Assembly (NCBI GenBank): GCA_036501665.1
Contig: DASXZW010000117.1
Coordinates: 1-64,000 of the forward strand
Direction of reading: 5' to 3'
Length of the DNA stretch: 64,000 nucleotides
Source: DATAUD01 sp036501665
GTDB lineage: Bacteria > Verrucomicrobiota > Verrucomicrobiia > Limisphaerales > Palsa-1400
Below the pieces are notes generated by a model. That model was not told the DNA's origin, did no database searches, and worked only from the letters and a program-made list of their open reading frames with translations. Numbering within the stretch: the first letter of the stretch is position 1; the number at the start of each line of letters is the position of its first letter. Position numbers and translations under genes: made by a program. Shown one piece after another: positions 17,825 through 26,874 of this stretch.

Positions 17825-18154
17825 TTAGTAGCGATTGCGTCCGCCGCCACCGCCACCGCCGCTGTATTCACGGCGTCCGCCGCCGCCACCACCGGGGGCG
17901 CGTTCTTCACGGGGCTTGGCAACATTGACGGTCAACGCGCGACCGTCCAAAGACTTGCCGTTCAGCCCGTCGATTGCCTTCTGCGCTTCTTCCGCGCTGC
18001 TCATGGTCACGAAACCAAAGCCGCGAGGGCGATTGGTCATGCGATCCATCATCAGGTTGGCTTCGGTCACGGTGCCGAAAGCGGCAAACGCGTCCTGAAG
18101 TTCGTTTTCTGTGATATTGAAGGAAAGATTTCCCACAAATAATTTGTTACTCAT
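17825..18154 (-). CDS. Glycine-rich RRM RNA-binding protein
   Basis: This 109-aa protein has one RNA recognition motif in residues 3-80 with RNP2 (LFVGNL) and RNP1 (RGFGFVTM), then a Gly/Arg-rich tail (GGGGGG, RREYSGG). It matches the small bacterial Rbp family known from cyanobacteria and others, which are often cold-induced RNA chaperones. It has a long upstream gap of about 245 bp that may be a structured 5' leader (for example CCCGACGTTCGGG on the reverse strand), with no clear promoter. A terminator follows directly. Confidence 0.92.
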   Translation of the reverse strand: MSNKLFVGNLSFNITENELQDAFAAFGTVTEANLMMDRMTNRPRGFGFVTMSSAEEAQKAIDGLNGKSLDGRALTVNVAKPREERAPGGGGGGRREYSGGGGGGGRNRY

Positions 18155-18399
18155 ACAATGCTTTAACTGTCCGACAAACCGTAGCTTTCTGAAGACTGTT
18201 CCCGAACGTCGGGTCTAAAATCATCATTGAATAAGAATTCACCTGAAGATTCACCATGCCCTGAAAGAGACAAGCCATCTAACAGACGGCCTGAATATGG
18301 CAGGTTCCGGGGCGAATGCAAGGAATACTCACTTTTATTTTTTACAGGCTGATCATTGCCAACCACAAGTCATTACACACAAAACACTTGCAATACAAC

Positions 18400-18648
18400 T
18401 TAAACGATCGATTCCTCTTCCTCTTTGAGCTTTTGAGATAGCCATTCCTTGATTTGAGCCTGGCGGGGCAACCCTTTGCGGCGCGCTACGCGGTCAATCT
18501 TGACGATCATCCAGTGCGGAATGTCCAGGTTGATTCGCTCTTTTTCAAGCAGAGGACGGCTCGCTTTGGCAAGGTCGAAATAGTCCATCACATCTTCGCC
18601 TTGATCAAATTTTCTCTCCAGATTGTCAGCGGTCGTTTTATTGTTCAT
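18400..18648 (-). CDS. brnA: BrnA-type antitoxin
   Basis: The ATG at 18648 gives 82 residues; longer frames run through the toxin gene. The C-terminal half has a ribbon-helix-helix pattern (INLDIPHWMIVKIDRVARRKGL, then IKEWLSQKLKEE) typical of CopG/BrnA antitoxins. It should neutralise the upstream BrnT and repress the operon with it. Its start lies 11 nt inside the brnT gene, so the two are co-transcribed and probably coupled. Confidence 0.8.
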   Translation of the reverse strand: MNNKTTADNLERKFDQGEDVMDYFDLAKASRPLLEKERINLDIPHWMIVKIDRVARRKGLPRQAQIKEWLSQKLKEEEESIV

Positions 18649-18901
18649 AATATGCAGTGCGTTCGTCGTCCCGCGAACGCCGGGCGCTGATGATGCGAAT
18701 CGCTTCGCCGCGGTCCGTAAAAATCGCAGTCCACAGTTTGCCCTCTCGTTGCGCAATCAGCAGTTTCCTTGGCTCCTTCGGATGCCGCGACGGCACCACG
18801 AGGCCCTCCACATCACGCCAAAGTTCCTGCGCCATTTCAAAATCAATTCCATGCTTGGCGAGATTGGCGTCGCTTTTGGCCGCGTCAAACTCAAAGCGCA
18901 T
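18638..18901 (-). CDS. brnT: BrnT-type ribonuclease toxin
   Basis: This 87-aa protein has the full BrnT layout: FEFDAAKSDANLAKHGIDF at the start, a central WRDVEGLVV and a C-terminal RIISARRSRDDERTAYYE. BrnT is a RelE-fold ribonuclease that slows translation under stress. It is the first gene of a two-gene toxin-antitoxin operon, with brnA overlapping its 3' end. A dyad directly upstream is a likely operator. Confidence 0.88.
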   Translation of the reverse strand: MRFEFDAAKSDANLAKHGIDFEMAQELWRDVEGLVVPSRHPKEPRKLLIAQREGKLWTAIFTDRGEAIRIISARRSRDDERTAYYEQ

Positions 18902-18940
18902 TTATGGTATAAAAATGCTCCATAACGAATTCTTTGTCAA
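18902..18940 (-). promoter_or_regulatory. brnTA operator and promoter region
   Basis: TTATGG at 18902-18907 and CCATAA at 18920-18925 form an inverted repeat with a 12-bp spacer, directly before the brnT start. TTGACA lies on the reverse strand at 18940-18935. The -10 is unclear. Autorepression by the BrnT-BrnA complex at such a dyad is expected for the family. Confidence 0.45.
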
Positions 18941-19006
18941 GAAGCCGAAGCTGGAGACAAGGAAAACTGAATTGCACTATGGCAAATTGACGTTAAAACG
19001 AAGTTA

Positions 19007-19264
19007 ATGAAGGCGTTGGCTGAAATAGAGATCGGCGATGAACTCAACAGACTTATCAGCGATTGCGTCGCGACTTCGGGTTTAAGTAAAGCTGATATCG
19101 TCCGGCATGCGCTCCGAATTGGACTCCCACAATTTGCGGCTCGATTTCAGCCAGCGCCATTATGGTTGGAATTACGAATTCGCGAAGCGCTCGTCGAACG
19201 CGCAGAGAAGACGAGTCCCGTTCAATTCAAAAAGGCCATGAAAGCCATCGCTGGTGGGCGCTAA
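19007..19264 (+). CDS. Small ribbon-helix-helix protein, possible orphan antitoxin
   Basis: This 85-aa protein starts MKALAEIEIGDELNRLISD and contains SGLSKADIVRHALRIGL, a ribbon-helix-helix DNA-binding signature like CopG/Arc antitoxins. The C-terminal half is basic and helical. No toxin gene follows; the next gene is cydA. It stands beside the brnTA pair in the opposite direction, so it may be left over from another toxin-antitoxin locus. Function is inferred from the fold only. Confidence 0.6.
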   Translation: MKALAEIEIGDELNRLISDCVATSGLSKADIVRHALRIGLPQFAARFQPAPLWLELRIREALVERAEKTSPVQFKKAMKAIAGGR

Positions 19265-19386
19265 GTGAATCCTTCATCGAGCCGGAAATCTGCGTGAACT
19301 AATCCCGTCTGGTCAATGGCCCCGATCAGTGCCAACATACGGATGTCAGGTGCATAGCTTGCGGTTTCTCGATTTAAGTTTCTGTG

Positions 19387-20718
19387 ATGAACGATTTTTT
19401 CTTTGCCCGTTCGCAAATGGCGATGTCCCTGGGATTTCACATCGTGTTCGCCGCGTTGGGCATCGGGATGCCGGTCCTCATGGCCGCCGCGGAAGGAATG
19501 TATTTGCGAACCGGCCATGCGGTTTATCTCGATCTCTGCAAGCGCTGGGCGAAGGGAGCCGCGATTCTTTTCGCGGTTGGAGCGGTCTCGGGCACTGTGC
19601 TTTCGTTTGAATTGGGGTTGCTTTGGCCCGGTTTCATGGAAAAGGCAGGAGCCATTATTGGAATGCCCTTTTCATTGGAAGGGTTCGCATTTTTTACCGA
19701 AGCAATTTTTCTGGGCGTGTTTCTTTATGGATGGAAACGGCTCTCGCCACTGATCCATTGGTTCTCCGGCCTGCTCGTCGCTGTGAGCGGTATTTTCTCC
19801 GGCATTTTCGTTGTGACAGCAAACGCATGGATGAACTCGCCTGCCGGGTTCAAGATGGTTGCCGGAAAACCCACTGATATTGATCCCATCGCCGCCATGT
19901 TGAACAAAGCCAGTTTTCACGAAGTGCTTCACATGACGCTGGCGGCGTTTGTCGCAACGGGATTTGCCGTGGCGGCTGTCCACGCGTTCTTTTTGCTGCG
20001 AGACCGGGGAAACGTTTTTCATCGCAGCGCCCTGGGAATTTCTTTGAGTCTTGCGTGCATCACCGCGCCGATGCAACTCGTCAGCGGCGATCTCAGCGCG
20101 CGCTCAATGGCAAAATTGCAACCGGCCAAACTCGCGGCAGCGGAAGCCCACTACAAAACCGAAGTGAACGCGCCATTGCTCATTGGAGGAATTCCCAACG
20201 ACGCCACGTCAAACACTAAATACGCTTTGCAGATTCCTTACGGACTAAGCTTCCTCGCGACTCACGATATCCACGCCAAGATTACCGGCCTTGAAGATTT
20301 TCCAAAGGCTGACTGGCCCAACGTGAGGATTGTTCATTGGGCATTTGACGCAATGGTTGCGGCGGGCACGGCAATGTTCGTGGTGTCGATTACAGCCGGA
20401 TGGATGTGGAAAAAAAATCGAAAATTGCCTGACACAAAATGGTTTCTGCGCGGGATCGTTGCAAGCGGACCGCTGGGCTTTCTTGCGATGGAAGCAGGCT
20501 GGACTGTGACTGAAGTGGGTCGCCAGCCGTGGGTCATCTATAATGTTTTGCGGACCAAAGACGCGGTCACGCCGATGCCGTTTATGGCTGTGCCCTTTGC
20601 GCTGTTCACGCTGTTGTACGTTTTCCTTGGAATCGTTGTGGTGGTGCTGCTGCGCGAAATGTTTCTTGAAACGGCCACGCCAAGTTCGGAGCCATCCCGG
20701 AATTTGACCCATGCTTGA
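19387..20718 (+). CDS. cydA: Cytochrome bd-type quinol oxidase subunit I
   Basis: The 443-aa protein matches CydA. It has an early haem-ligand His (GFHIVFAALGIGMP), several long membrane helices, a second conserved His in AVHAFFLLRD and the conserved GRQPWVIYNVLRT. The Q-loop is short, as in cyanide-insensitive-type oxidases. It reduces oxygen to water with quinol and carries the haems. I chose ATG at 19387 over the preceding GTG. The end overlaps cydB by 8 nt. Confidence 0.93.
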   Translation: MNDFFFARSQMAMSLGFHIVFAALGIGMPVLMAAAEGMYLRTGHAVYLDLCKRWAKGAAILFAVGAVSGTVLSFELGLLWPGFMEKAGAIIGMPFSLEGFAFFTEAIFLGVFLYGWKRLSPLIHWFSGLLVAVSGIFSGIFVVTANAWMNSPAGFKMVAGKPTDIDPIAAMLNKASFHEVLHMTLAAFVATGFAVAAVHAFFLLRDRGNVFHRSALGISLSLACITAPMQLVSGDLSARSMAKLQPAKLAAAEAHYKTEVNAPLLIGGIPNDATSNTKYALQIPYGLSFLATHDIHAKITGLEDFPKADWPNVRIVHWAFDAMVAAGTAMFVVSITAGWMWKKNRKLPDTKWFLRGIVASGPLGFLAMEAGWTVTEVGRQPWVIYNVLRTKDAVTPMPFMAVPFALFTLLYVFLGIVVVVLLREMFLETATPSSEPSRNLTHA

Positions 20719-21721
20719 ACTGATCGTCGCCATTTTCATTTTGCTGTCACTGATCCTTTACGCGCTGATGGGCGGCGCGGATTTTGGCGGCGGTATGTGG
20801 GATTTGCTGGCAGTCGGGCCGCGCGCGAGCCGGCAAAGGAAAGCAATTGCCGACGCCATCGGGCCGATTTGGGAAGCCAATCACGTCTGGCTGATTTTGG
20901 TGATCGTCCTTCTATTTACCGGCTTCCCGCGGGGTTTTGCGGCGATGATGACTTCGCTCAACATTCCGCTGACTGCCATGCTCATCGGCATCGTGCTGCG
21001 AGGCTCCGCGTTTATTTTTCGCAAATACGGCTCGCAATCGAGCTTGTCGCAACAACGTTGGAGCGCGGTGTTCGGAGCGTCCAGTTTCCTGACGCCATTT
21101 TTTCAAGGGGTGACGCTCGGTGCGCTGGCAACCGGTGAAATTCATTTCGAAAATGGGCGAATCACCACCGGTTTTTTTGCAGGCTGGGTAACGCCATTCG
21201 CTCTGGCGTGCGGATTGTTCGCGCTCGGTTTATTCGCGTTTCTCGCTGCGACTTACCTGACAGTCGATACAAAGGGCGAGCCGGATTTGCAAAATGATTT
21301 TCGGCGGCGGGCCATCTGGTCCGGGCTTGCGCTGGCGCCGGTTTCCCTGGTGGTTTTCATTACATCGAAGCGCGGCGCGCCGGAAATGTATCACGGGTTG
21401 ACACGCTGGTGGGCGCCGTTGTTGCTGGCGTGGACCAGCGTGTTCGCCGTGACAGCGCTCACGGCCTTGTGTCTACGGAAGTTTTCCATCGCTCGAATCG
21501 CGGCAATCGGGCAGGTCACGGTAATTCTACTTGGCTGGAGCCTGGCGCAGTATCCGAACCTGGTGACACCGGATGTCACTGTGCTCAACGGAGCAGCGCC
21601 GGAGTTCACGCTGCGATTGCTGGTGTTGGCATTGGGGATTGGAGCCATCGTTCTGCTTCCGTCGCTGGCTTTCCTGTTCCATATATTCAAGGGTGGCGGC
21701 ACGGTCAACGATCAGCAATAG
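20711..21721 (+). CDS. cydB: Cytochrome bd-type quinol oxidase subunit II
   Basis: This 336-aa membrane protein has the CydB signature MGGADFGGGMWDLLA followed by GPIWEANHVWLI, and about eight membrane helices. It forms the oxidase heterodimer with CydA, and its start lies within the cydA end, so they are coupled. Together they give a high-affinity terminal oxidase suited to low oxygen. No cydX or cydDC is seen nearby. Confidence 0.93.
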   Translation: MLELIVAIFILLSLILYALMGGADFGGGMWDLLAVGPRASRQRKAIADAIGPIWEANHVWLILVIVLLFTGFPRGFAAMMTSLNIPLTAMLIGIVLRGSAFIFRKYGSQSSLSQQRWSAVFGASSFLTPFFQGVTLGALATGEIHFENGRITTGFFAGWVTPFALACGLFALGLFAFLAATYLTVDTKGEPDLQNDFRRRAIWSGLALAPVSLVVFITSKRGAPEMYHGLTRWWAPLLLAWTSVFAVTALTALCLRKFSIARIAAIGQVTVILLGWSLAQYPNLVTPDVTVLNGAAPEFTLRLLVLALGIGAIVLLPSLAFLFHIFKGGGTVNDQQ

Positions 21722-21776
21722 GCGAGCATAAGCTTTGCCGTCGGGAGTTTCTCAGCAATTGGAACCGGCCTCAGAA

Positions 21777-22349
21777 TCAAATTCTCCGCCAGCAAACTGC
21801 CCATTCCAAACCGGTTCGGTTTGGGTAGGATCGTGGAACCCATTCGGCAATTGTGGTAAAGTGAGGCGAAAACCGCGCGAGAATCTCTTCGCGAGTCGTC
21901 CCAAACGGCGGTCCATCCATGTCTGTAATCAGATAGTAAACGGCGAAGTAATTGCCGCCGGGCTTCAGCCATCTTAGGACGGCGCTCAAGTAAAGATCGC
22001 GATCGCCGGGATCTATTGCGCAGTAAAGCGTGTGTTCGAATAACCAGTCGAACAAACGTGGCGGATCACCTTGCAGAAAATCGGCTTGTATGAATTTGGC
22101 CGGCAAATTGGGCGGAGTCGTTTGACGGCAAAGCTCGACGGCGCTCGGGGCAAGATCGCAGCCGGTTGCGGTAAACCCTGCTTTGGCCCATGCCCGAACG
22201 TCGTGTCCGGTGCCGCAGCCTGGGATCAGCACCTCACCGCGCGGCAGTTCAGGGTGCGCGGCAAGGAAATCCACCAAGCCGGGTGACGCTTCGCCCTTAT
22301 CCCAAAACGTGTCACCCGACTGATAATGCGCTTCCCAATCTGTCGGCAT
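21777..22349 (-). CDS. TPMT-family SAM-dependent methyltransferase
   Basis: This 190-aa protein resembles thiopurine S-methyltransferase-type enzymes: WEAHYQSGDTFWDKGEASPGL at the N-terminus, SAM motif I VLIPGCGTGHDVRAWA, and VTGCDLAPSAV-like motif II (TGCDLAPSAVEL). The family methylates thiols or halides in the cytoplasm, so the substrate is open. It is convergent with cydB and 1 nt downstream of the next leftward gene, probably in one transcript. Confidence 0.85.
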   Translation of the reverse strand: MPTDWEAHYQSGDTFWDKGEASPGLVDFLAAHPELPRGEVLIPGCGTGHDVRAWAKAGFTATGCDLAPSAVELCRQTTPPNLPAKFIQADFLQGDPPRLFDWLFEHTLYCAIDPGDRDLYLSAVLRWLKPGGNYFAVYYLITDMDGPPFGTTREEILARFSPHFTTIAEWVPRSYPNRTGLEWAVCWRRI

Positions 22350-22350
22350 G

Positions 22351-23142
22351 TTAAACTTGCGCCAATGCGGAGACGATGGGCGTCACCGATTGCGACGGTT
22401 CGCGTAGAAAATTTCGCACTACGGGCAGCGCCCCTTTCCATGCGACACCAAATGGTGGCAACAGCGCGTCTTCGAGTGATTGCGGTTCGGGCCAGCGATT
22501 TTCAACAGCCAACGCGCGTCCAAGAGGTTCAATGGCGTCCATCAGCGCTTGGCGCGCCTCTTCGTCCAATTCGCCGTCGGCGAGCACACGGGCGGCTTTC
22601 AGCTTCCGAGCGGCCTGATGGCGGTATTGACCCGCTTTTTCGCGTTCGGCTTCGGAAAGAGGCGGGGGACAGTTGGTGGATTCATCGGTAGGCCAGAGGG
22701 AACGTCCATACTTCGAGGTGCGGACGATCAACCCCACGTCAACCAATCGTTGCACGGCGTCGTGGGTTGCGCGATCAATGACCTCAAGTTGAACGGGGGC
22801 TGAAGAGTCCGACACGTCAGGACCAAAATAATCATGATGAAGCGCGCGCAGCTTGTCACGCCAATGGGCGGCCCCGCTCTCAAGTACCACATATATAACA
22901 GATTGCGGGCCTGATTGAGGATAATGCTCCTCGCAGGTAATCAAGGCTCCATCAATTTGCTTCCGAACGGCTTTGGCAAAACTCAAGAGGCGGTCGGGCG
23001 CGCGGGGGACTCTGGCGACTGAACGAGCGGGCCTGTGGCGGCGTTTCGACTTGGCAGGGGAATGATGTGAGTCATCCTCTTCGATTGACTGCCAGTTGTG
23101 GTCTGAACGGGCAATAATATCTACCTGTTGTGTTGACGTCAT
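22351..23142 (-). CDS. Protein resembling the C-terminal region of SNF2/RapA-type helicases
   Basis: I use the ATG at 23142 (MTSTQQVDI); an in-frame ATG at 23238 would overlap the divergent gene. The N-terminal third is polar and basic. The rest (HWRDKLRALHHDYFG, VQLEVIDRATHDAVQRL, YRHQAARKLKAARVL, RALAVENRWPEPQSLEDALL) resembles, from memory, the accessory C-terminal region of some bacterial SNF2 helicases. No helicase motifs exist here or just upstream, so this is a stand-alone copy or a relic. Function is unknown. Confidence 0.5.
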   Translation of the reverse strand: MTSTQQVDIIARSDHNWQSIEEDDSHHSPAKSKRRHRPARSVARVPRAPDRLLSFAKAVRKQIDGALITCEEHYPQSGPQSVIYVVLESGAAHWRDKLRALHHDYFGPDVSDSSAPVQLEVIDRATHDAVQRLVDVGLIVRTSKYGRSLWPTDESTNCPPPLSEAEREKAGQYRHQAARKLKAARVLADGELDEEARQALMDAIEPLGRALAVENRWPEPQSLEDALLPPFGVAWKGALPVVRNFLREPSQSVTPIVSALAQV

Positions 23143-23236
23143 GGGGGACAGGGTTTCCCCGATATGAGTAAAAAGCAAGTTTGTTTTCAAAAAAGTTATC
23201 CAACCCTTATTCGCCGCGATTTCAGCAGTTATTAAC

Positions 23237-24715
23237 ATGGATTTTCAGTTTGCCTTGACTTCGGGCCAGACCGGCTTGAAAAAACTGGCTGTGACTTTCT
23301 CCCGCCCAGGCTTTTACGCCGAATGGCGGGCGCAATTGGAAGCGCAGTCTTTATTGCGCGAACCGAAAGCGCCCTATCCGCCGGAACGATTGATGCAAAG
23401 CGTCTGGCATCATCAACGGCTGCGTCGGGACGAGTTAAGAACCATCGACGGCCAGGCCATGCGCGTGTTGCATCCGGGTTTTTGGAACCACGAAGCCGGG
23501 CCGGACTTTCGCGGGGCGGTGGTACAATTTGGCCAGGACGAACCTCGTTCCGGCGACATTGAAGTCGATACGATTCCCCGCAATTGGCAGGGGCATCAGC
23601 ATGATCGCAACCCAGCCTTTTCCAACGTGATCCTGCATGTGGTCTGGGAATCCGGCGCGGGGGCCGGATGCCCTTCGCCGACGATGGCGCTGGAACCGTT
23701 TCTCGACATGCCGGTTGTCGAGATGAAAAACTGGGCCATCGGCAGCGCTTCAGAGCATTGGCCGGAAAGCTTGCGCGGAAATTGTTCCGCTCCGCTCTCG
23801 CAATTGAGCGCCACGCAAACTGAGGAATTGCTGCTACAGGCGGCGCTCATTCGGTTTCAGCGAAAGGCGGGCGAACTGGAAAGCCGCGCGCGCCGGAGCG
23901 GTTGGGAACAGGCGCTTTGGGAGGGAATTTTCCGAGGGCTTGGATACAAGCAAAATATCTGGCCAATGCAGCGTGTCGCCGAACTTCTCCCGGAACTGAG
24001 GGCTGGCGCGGATTCGGCGCGCGAACTTCAGGCGTGGTTGCTGGGCGTGGCAGGTTTGTTGCCTTCGATGGAGGCGCGACCGGATGATTATTTGCGGTTG
24101 TTGTGGGAACATTGGTGGCGCGAAAGCGACCGCTTTCGTGCGACACAATTGCCAAAGAAACTGTGGCGTTTTAACGGTTTGCGCCCCGCGAATCAACCGC
24201 AACGGCGTCTTGCGCTGGCGTCGCATTGGCTGGCTTCCAGGGATTTCATCGTTAAGCTTGAAGAATGGTTTACAAATCCGAAATCCGACGCAGCTCTTGC
24301 AGGCTCATTACTTGACTGTCTGCAACCGCCGTCGGACGAATTCTGGTCATGGCATTGGAGTTTTGGTTCGCCACGCCTTGCCAAGCCACAACCGCTTCTC
24401 GGCGAATCGCGCGCCACGGATTTGGCGATCAATGTGATTATTCCGTGGTTCTGGACGCGGGCAAGGGCGGGAAAAAATAAACACTTGGCGAACGTCGCAC
24501 TGGAGCGATATCAAGCATGGCCGGAAGCGCAGGACAATTCGCTTCTGCGACTTGCGCGAAATCGGCTGCTTGGCAGTCAATCAGCCAAGCGCTTGAGAAC
24601 CGCAGCCAGCCAGCAGGGCCTGCTGCAAATCCTCAATGATTTCTGCAATCAAACCGACGCCCTCTGCACCGATTGCCTGTTTCCCGATTTGGTAAAAGGA
24701 TTTTCAAAGGCTTAA
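23237..24715 (+). CDS. DUF2851 family protein
   Basis: The 492-aa protein matches DUF2851: LMQSVWHHQRL, LHPGFWNHEAGPDFRGAVV, GDIEVD and HDRNPAFSNVILHVVWE near the N-terminus, and a Cys-containing C-terminus (CNQTDALCTDCLFP). The conserved His/Asp/Glu pattern in the first 170 residues suggests a metal-dependent fold, but no function is established. It is divergent from the preceding gene. Confidence 0.85.
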   Translation: MDFQFALTSGQTGLKKLAVTFSRPGFYAEWRAQLEAQSLLREPKAPYPPERLMQSVWHHQRLRRDELRTIDGQAMRVLHPGFWNHEAGPDFRGAVVQFGQDEPRSGDIEVDTIPRNWQGHQHDRNPAFSNVILHVVWESGAGAGCPSPTMALEPFLDMPVVEMKNWAIGSASEHWPESLRGNCSAPLSQLSATQTEELLLQAALIRFQRKAGELESRARRSGWEQALWEGIFRGLGYKQNIWPMQRVAELLPELRAGADSARELQAWLLGVAGLLPSMEARPDDYLRLLWEHWWRESDRFRATQLPKKLWRFNGLRPANQPQRRLALASHWLASRDFIVKLEEWFTNPKSDAALAGSLLDCLQPPSDEFWSWHWSFGSPRLAKPQPLLGESRATDLAINVIIPWFWTRARAGKNKHLANVALERYQAWPEAQDNSLLRLARNRLLGSQSAKRLRTAASQQGLLQILNDFCNQTDALCTDCLFPDLVKGFSKA

Positions 24716-24828
24716 AGGTTGATCGGAAGAGCGATCGAATTGTTCTATACTGAACTTTCACTCATTGAGCATCAAAACAATTTCATGTTAATCTGCTTCA
24801 ACTTTCGCTATGGATAAGCGTTTTAGGC

Positions 24829-26601
24829 ATGCTGAAAAATGACAGATCCGAATTGGATTACGGGCAATTGGTGAAAAAGGCCAGACGCCTTGCGCCAATG
24901 TCGGATCCCCGCTTCAAGCTTGCGATATTGGCGGATGTTTCAACGCAACACCTGGTTCCGTTGCTGCGCGTTCTTTTTGCCGGCCACGGCGTCAACGTCG
25001 AAATTTACGAAGCTGGTTTCGACACTGTGGAAGTTGAGGCGTTGAACCCACAATCGGCGCTATATACATTCGCTCCGCAAGCAATCGTCATCCTGCAGTC
25101 AGTCGTTAAATTAAAGTCCGGCTTTTATAATGATGTGGGAAACCGCTGTTCGTTTGTCCAGACTCGATCCGAGTCAATCGAAACGGTTTGGAAGGCCATT
25201 CGCGCCCGAACCCCGGCGACGATTTTGCAGAGCACATTCGTGCTGCCGTACGAACGGGCGCACGGGAATTTCGGCCGGCTTTTGGAGGGCGACTTTTCGG
25301 GGGTGGTTGCCGAAATAAATCGCGAAATTTGTCTTCGCGCCCGGCGCAATGCCAGCGTGTTGGTCAATGACATTGATCATATCGCCGGATGGGTCGGGCG
25401 CCGAAAATTTTTGGATGAAAAGCTGTGGGGCCTTGCGAAATCGCTTTGCGCGTTTGAGTTTTTGCCGGATGTCGCGCAGAATATTGTTGACATTACACTC
25501 GCCTCGATCGGGCGTTCGGTCAAATGCGTGGTGTTGGATCTCGACAACACGCTTTGGGGCGGCGTGGTCGGCGATGATGGGCTGGAAGGCATAAAACTTG
25601 GCGATTTGGACGAAGATGGTTCTTTCCGTTTTTTTCAACTTTATTTGCGCGAACTTTCGGCGCGCGGAATCATCCTTGCGGTTTGCAGCAAAAACAACGA
25701 CGCCGTCGCCCGCGAGGTTTTTCGAAAACATCCGGGCATGGTTCTCAAAGAAGAGCACATCGCCGTGTTCATCGCGAATTGGGACGACAAAGCCACCAAC
25801 ATTCGGCGCATCCGCGAAACTTTGAACATCGGCTTTGACTCCATGGTTTTTCTGGATGACAACCCTTTTGAACGCAATTTGGTGCGTCAACTCATTCCTG
25901 ATATCGTGGTGCCGGAATTGCCCGAAGACCCGGCGCTGTACGTGCGCGCGATTTCCGAGTTGAACCTTTTTGAGACGGCCTCGCAGTCTACTTTGGATTC
26001 CGGGCGAACCGCGCTTTATCGAGAGCAACAGCAACGGACTGAGGAGTCGCAAAAATTTGTGACGCTGGAGGATTATCTCCAATCCTTGAAAACAACCGCT
26101 TGCTGTCAAAAATTTGAACCGGCGACGCTTGGCCGCATCGCGCAATTGATCCAGCGCAGCAACCAGTTCAACCTCACGACGCGGCGCTACTCGGAGGCGG
26201 AATGCCAGGAGATGATGCGCGATGCGGAGCGCATCTTTCCGTTTACCATTTCGGTTCAGGACCGTTTCGGCGATTTTGGCCTGATCAACGTTGTTATTCT
26301 GCGATTGCACCGTAATGAACGACGCCTTGAAATCGACACCTTTCTTATGAGTTGCAGAGTGTTGCAGCGCGGCGTCGAACAATTGGCGATGAACAGGATT
26401 TTTGAACTTGCCGCGAAAGAGAAATTTCAAAGCGTCACCGGCCGCTATATTCCGACTCCCAAAAACGCGATGGTAAAATCGTTTTTTGAACAGTTTGGCT
26501 TTCGCAGAGTGGCATCTTCCGATGACGGAACCACGGAGTGGCAACTTGAAACTGAGCAATATGGGCCGCGAAAAGTATTTATTGACTTCAATGGCTGCTG
26601 A
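24829..26601 (+). CDS. FkbH-like HAD-IIIC protein (putative acyl loading enzyme)
   Basis: The 590-aa protein has the three parts of FkbH proteins. These are an N-terminal SGNH-like domain (KLAILADVSTQHL), a central HAD domain near residue 230 (VVLDLDNTLWGGVVGDDG, and DSMVFLDDNPFERNLVRQ), and a C-terminal GNAT-like domain (QFNLTTRRYSEAEC, SVQDRFGDFGLI). FkbH homologues in polyketide pathways load glycerate from 1,3-bisphosphoglycerate onto an acyl carrier protein. An ACP gene follows after 30 bp, so it probably loads that ACP here. The exact acyl group is not determinable. Confidence 0.85.
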   Translation: MLKNDRSELDYGQLVKKARRLAPMSDPRFKLAILADVSTQHLVPLLRVLFAGHGVNVEIYEAGFDTVEVEALNPQSALYTFAPQAIVILQSVVKLKSGFYNDVGNRCSFVQTRSESIETVWKAIRARTPATILQSTFVLPYERAHGNFGRLLEGDFSGVVAEINREICLRARRNASVLVNDIDHIAGWVGRRKFLDEKLWGLAKSLCAFEFLPDVAQNIVDITLASIGRSVKCVVLDLDNTLWGGVVGDDGLEGIKLGDLDEDGSFRFFQLYLRELSARGIILAVCSKNNDAVAREVFRKHPGMVLKEEHIAVFIANWDDKATNIRRIRETLNIGFDSMVFLDDNPFERNLVRQLIPDIVVPELPEDPALYVRAISELNLFETASQSTLDSGRTALYREQQQRTEESQKFVTLEDYLQSLKTTACCQKFEPATLGRIAQLIQRSNQFNLTTRRYSEAECQEMMRDAERIFPFTISVQDRFGDFGLINVVILRLHRNERRLEIDTFLMSCRVLQRGVEQLAMNRIFELAAKEKFQSVTGRYIPTPKNAMVKSFFEQFGFRRVASSDDGTTEWQLETEQYGPRKVFIDFNGC

Positions 26602-26631
26602 AAACAACTGACTTTTCTAAAATGACCTGCT

Positions 26632-26874
26632 ATGACTCACGCTGAAATCCACCAAAAGCTGACTCCCATTTTTCGCGACGTTTTCGACGATCCGGCAATT
26701 GAGATCAAAGACACAATGACCGCCAAGGACGTGCCGGGCTGGGATTCGCTTACCTACGTAAATCTGATTGTCGCTGTCGAAAAGGCATTTGCCGTTTCTT
26801 TTACTACCAAGGAAGTTAAATCCCTGGTCAATGTCGGCGCCCTCATCGAATTGCTGGCAAAGCGGACGGCCTAG
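26632..26874 (+). CDS. Acyl carrier protein
   Basis: This 80-aa acidic protein has the PP-binding fold with VPGWDSLTYVNLIVAVEKAF; Ser39 is the phosphopantetheine site. It differs from fatty-acid AcpP, which has DSLDTVE. Between fkbH-like and MBOAT genes it is the expected carrier of the loaded acyl group, like DltC or the glyceryl carriers of tetronate pathways. Its stop touches the next gene's start with no gap. Confidence 0.9.
   Translation: MTHAEIHQKLTPIFRDVFDDPAIEIKDTMTAKDVPGWDSLTYVNLIVAVEKAFAVSFTTKEVKSLVNVGALIELLAKRTA

Noticed and set aside
19261..19370. Protein-like reverse-strand fragment between the RHH gene and cydA
   Set aside because: About 28 residues look protein-like, but there is no start and the frame runs into cydA antisense; at most a relic.
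25174..26607. 477-codon open frame opposite the FkbH-like gene
   Set aside because: Antisense to a gene with clear HAD motifs; no recognisable domains.
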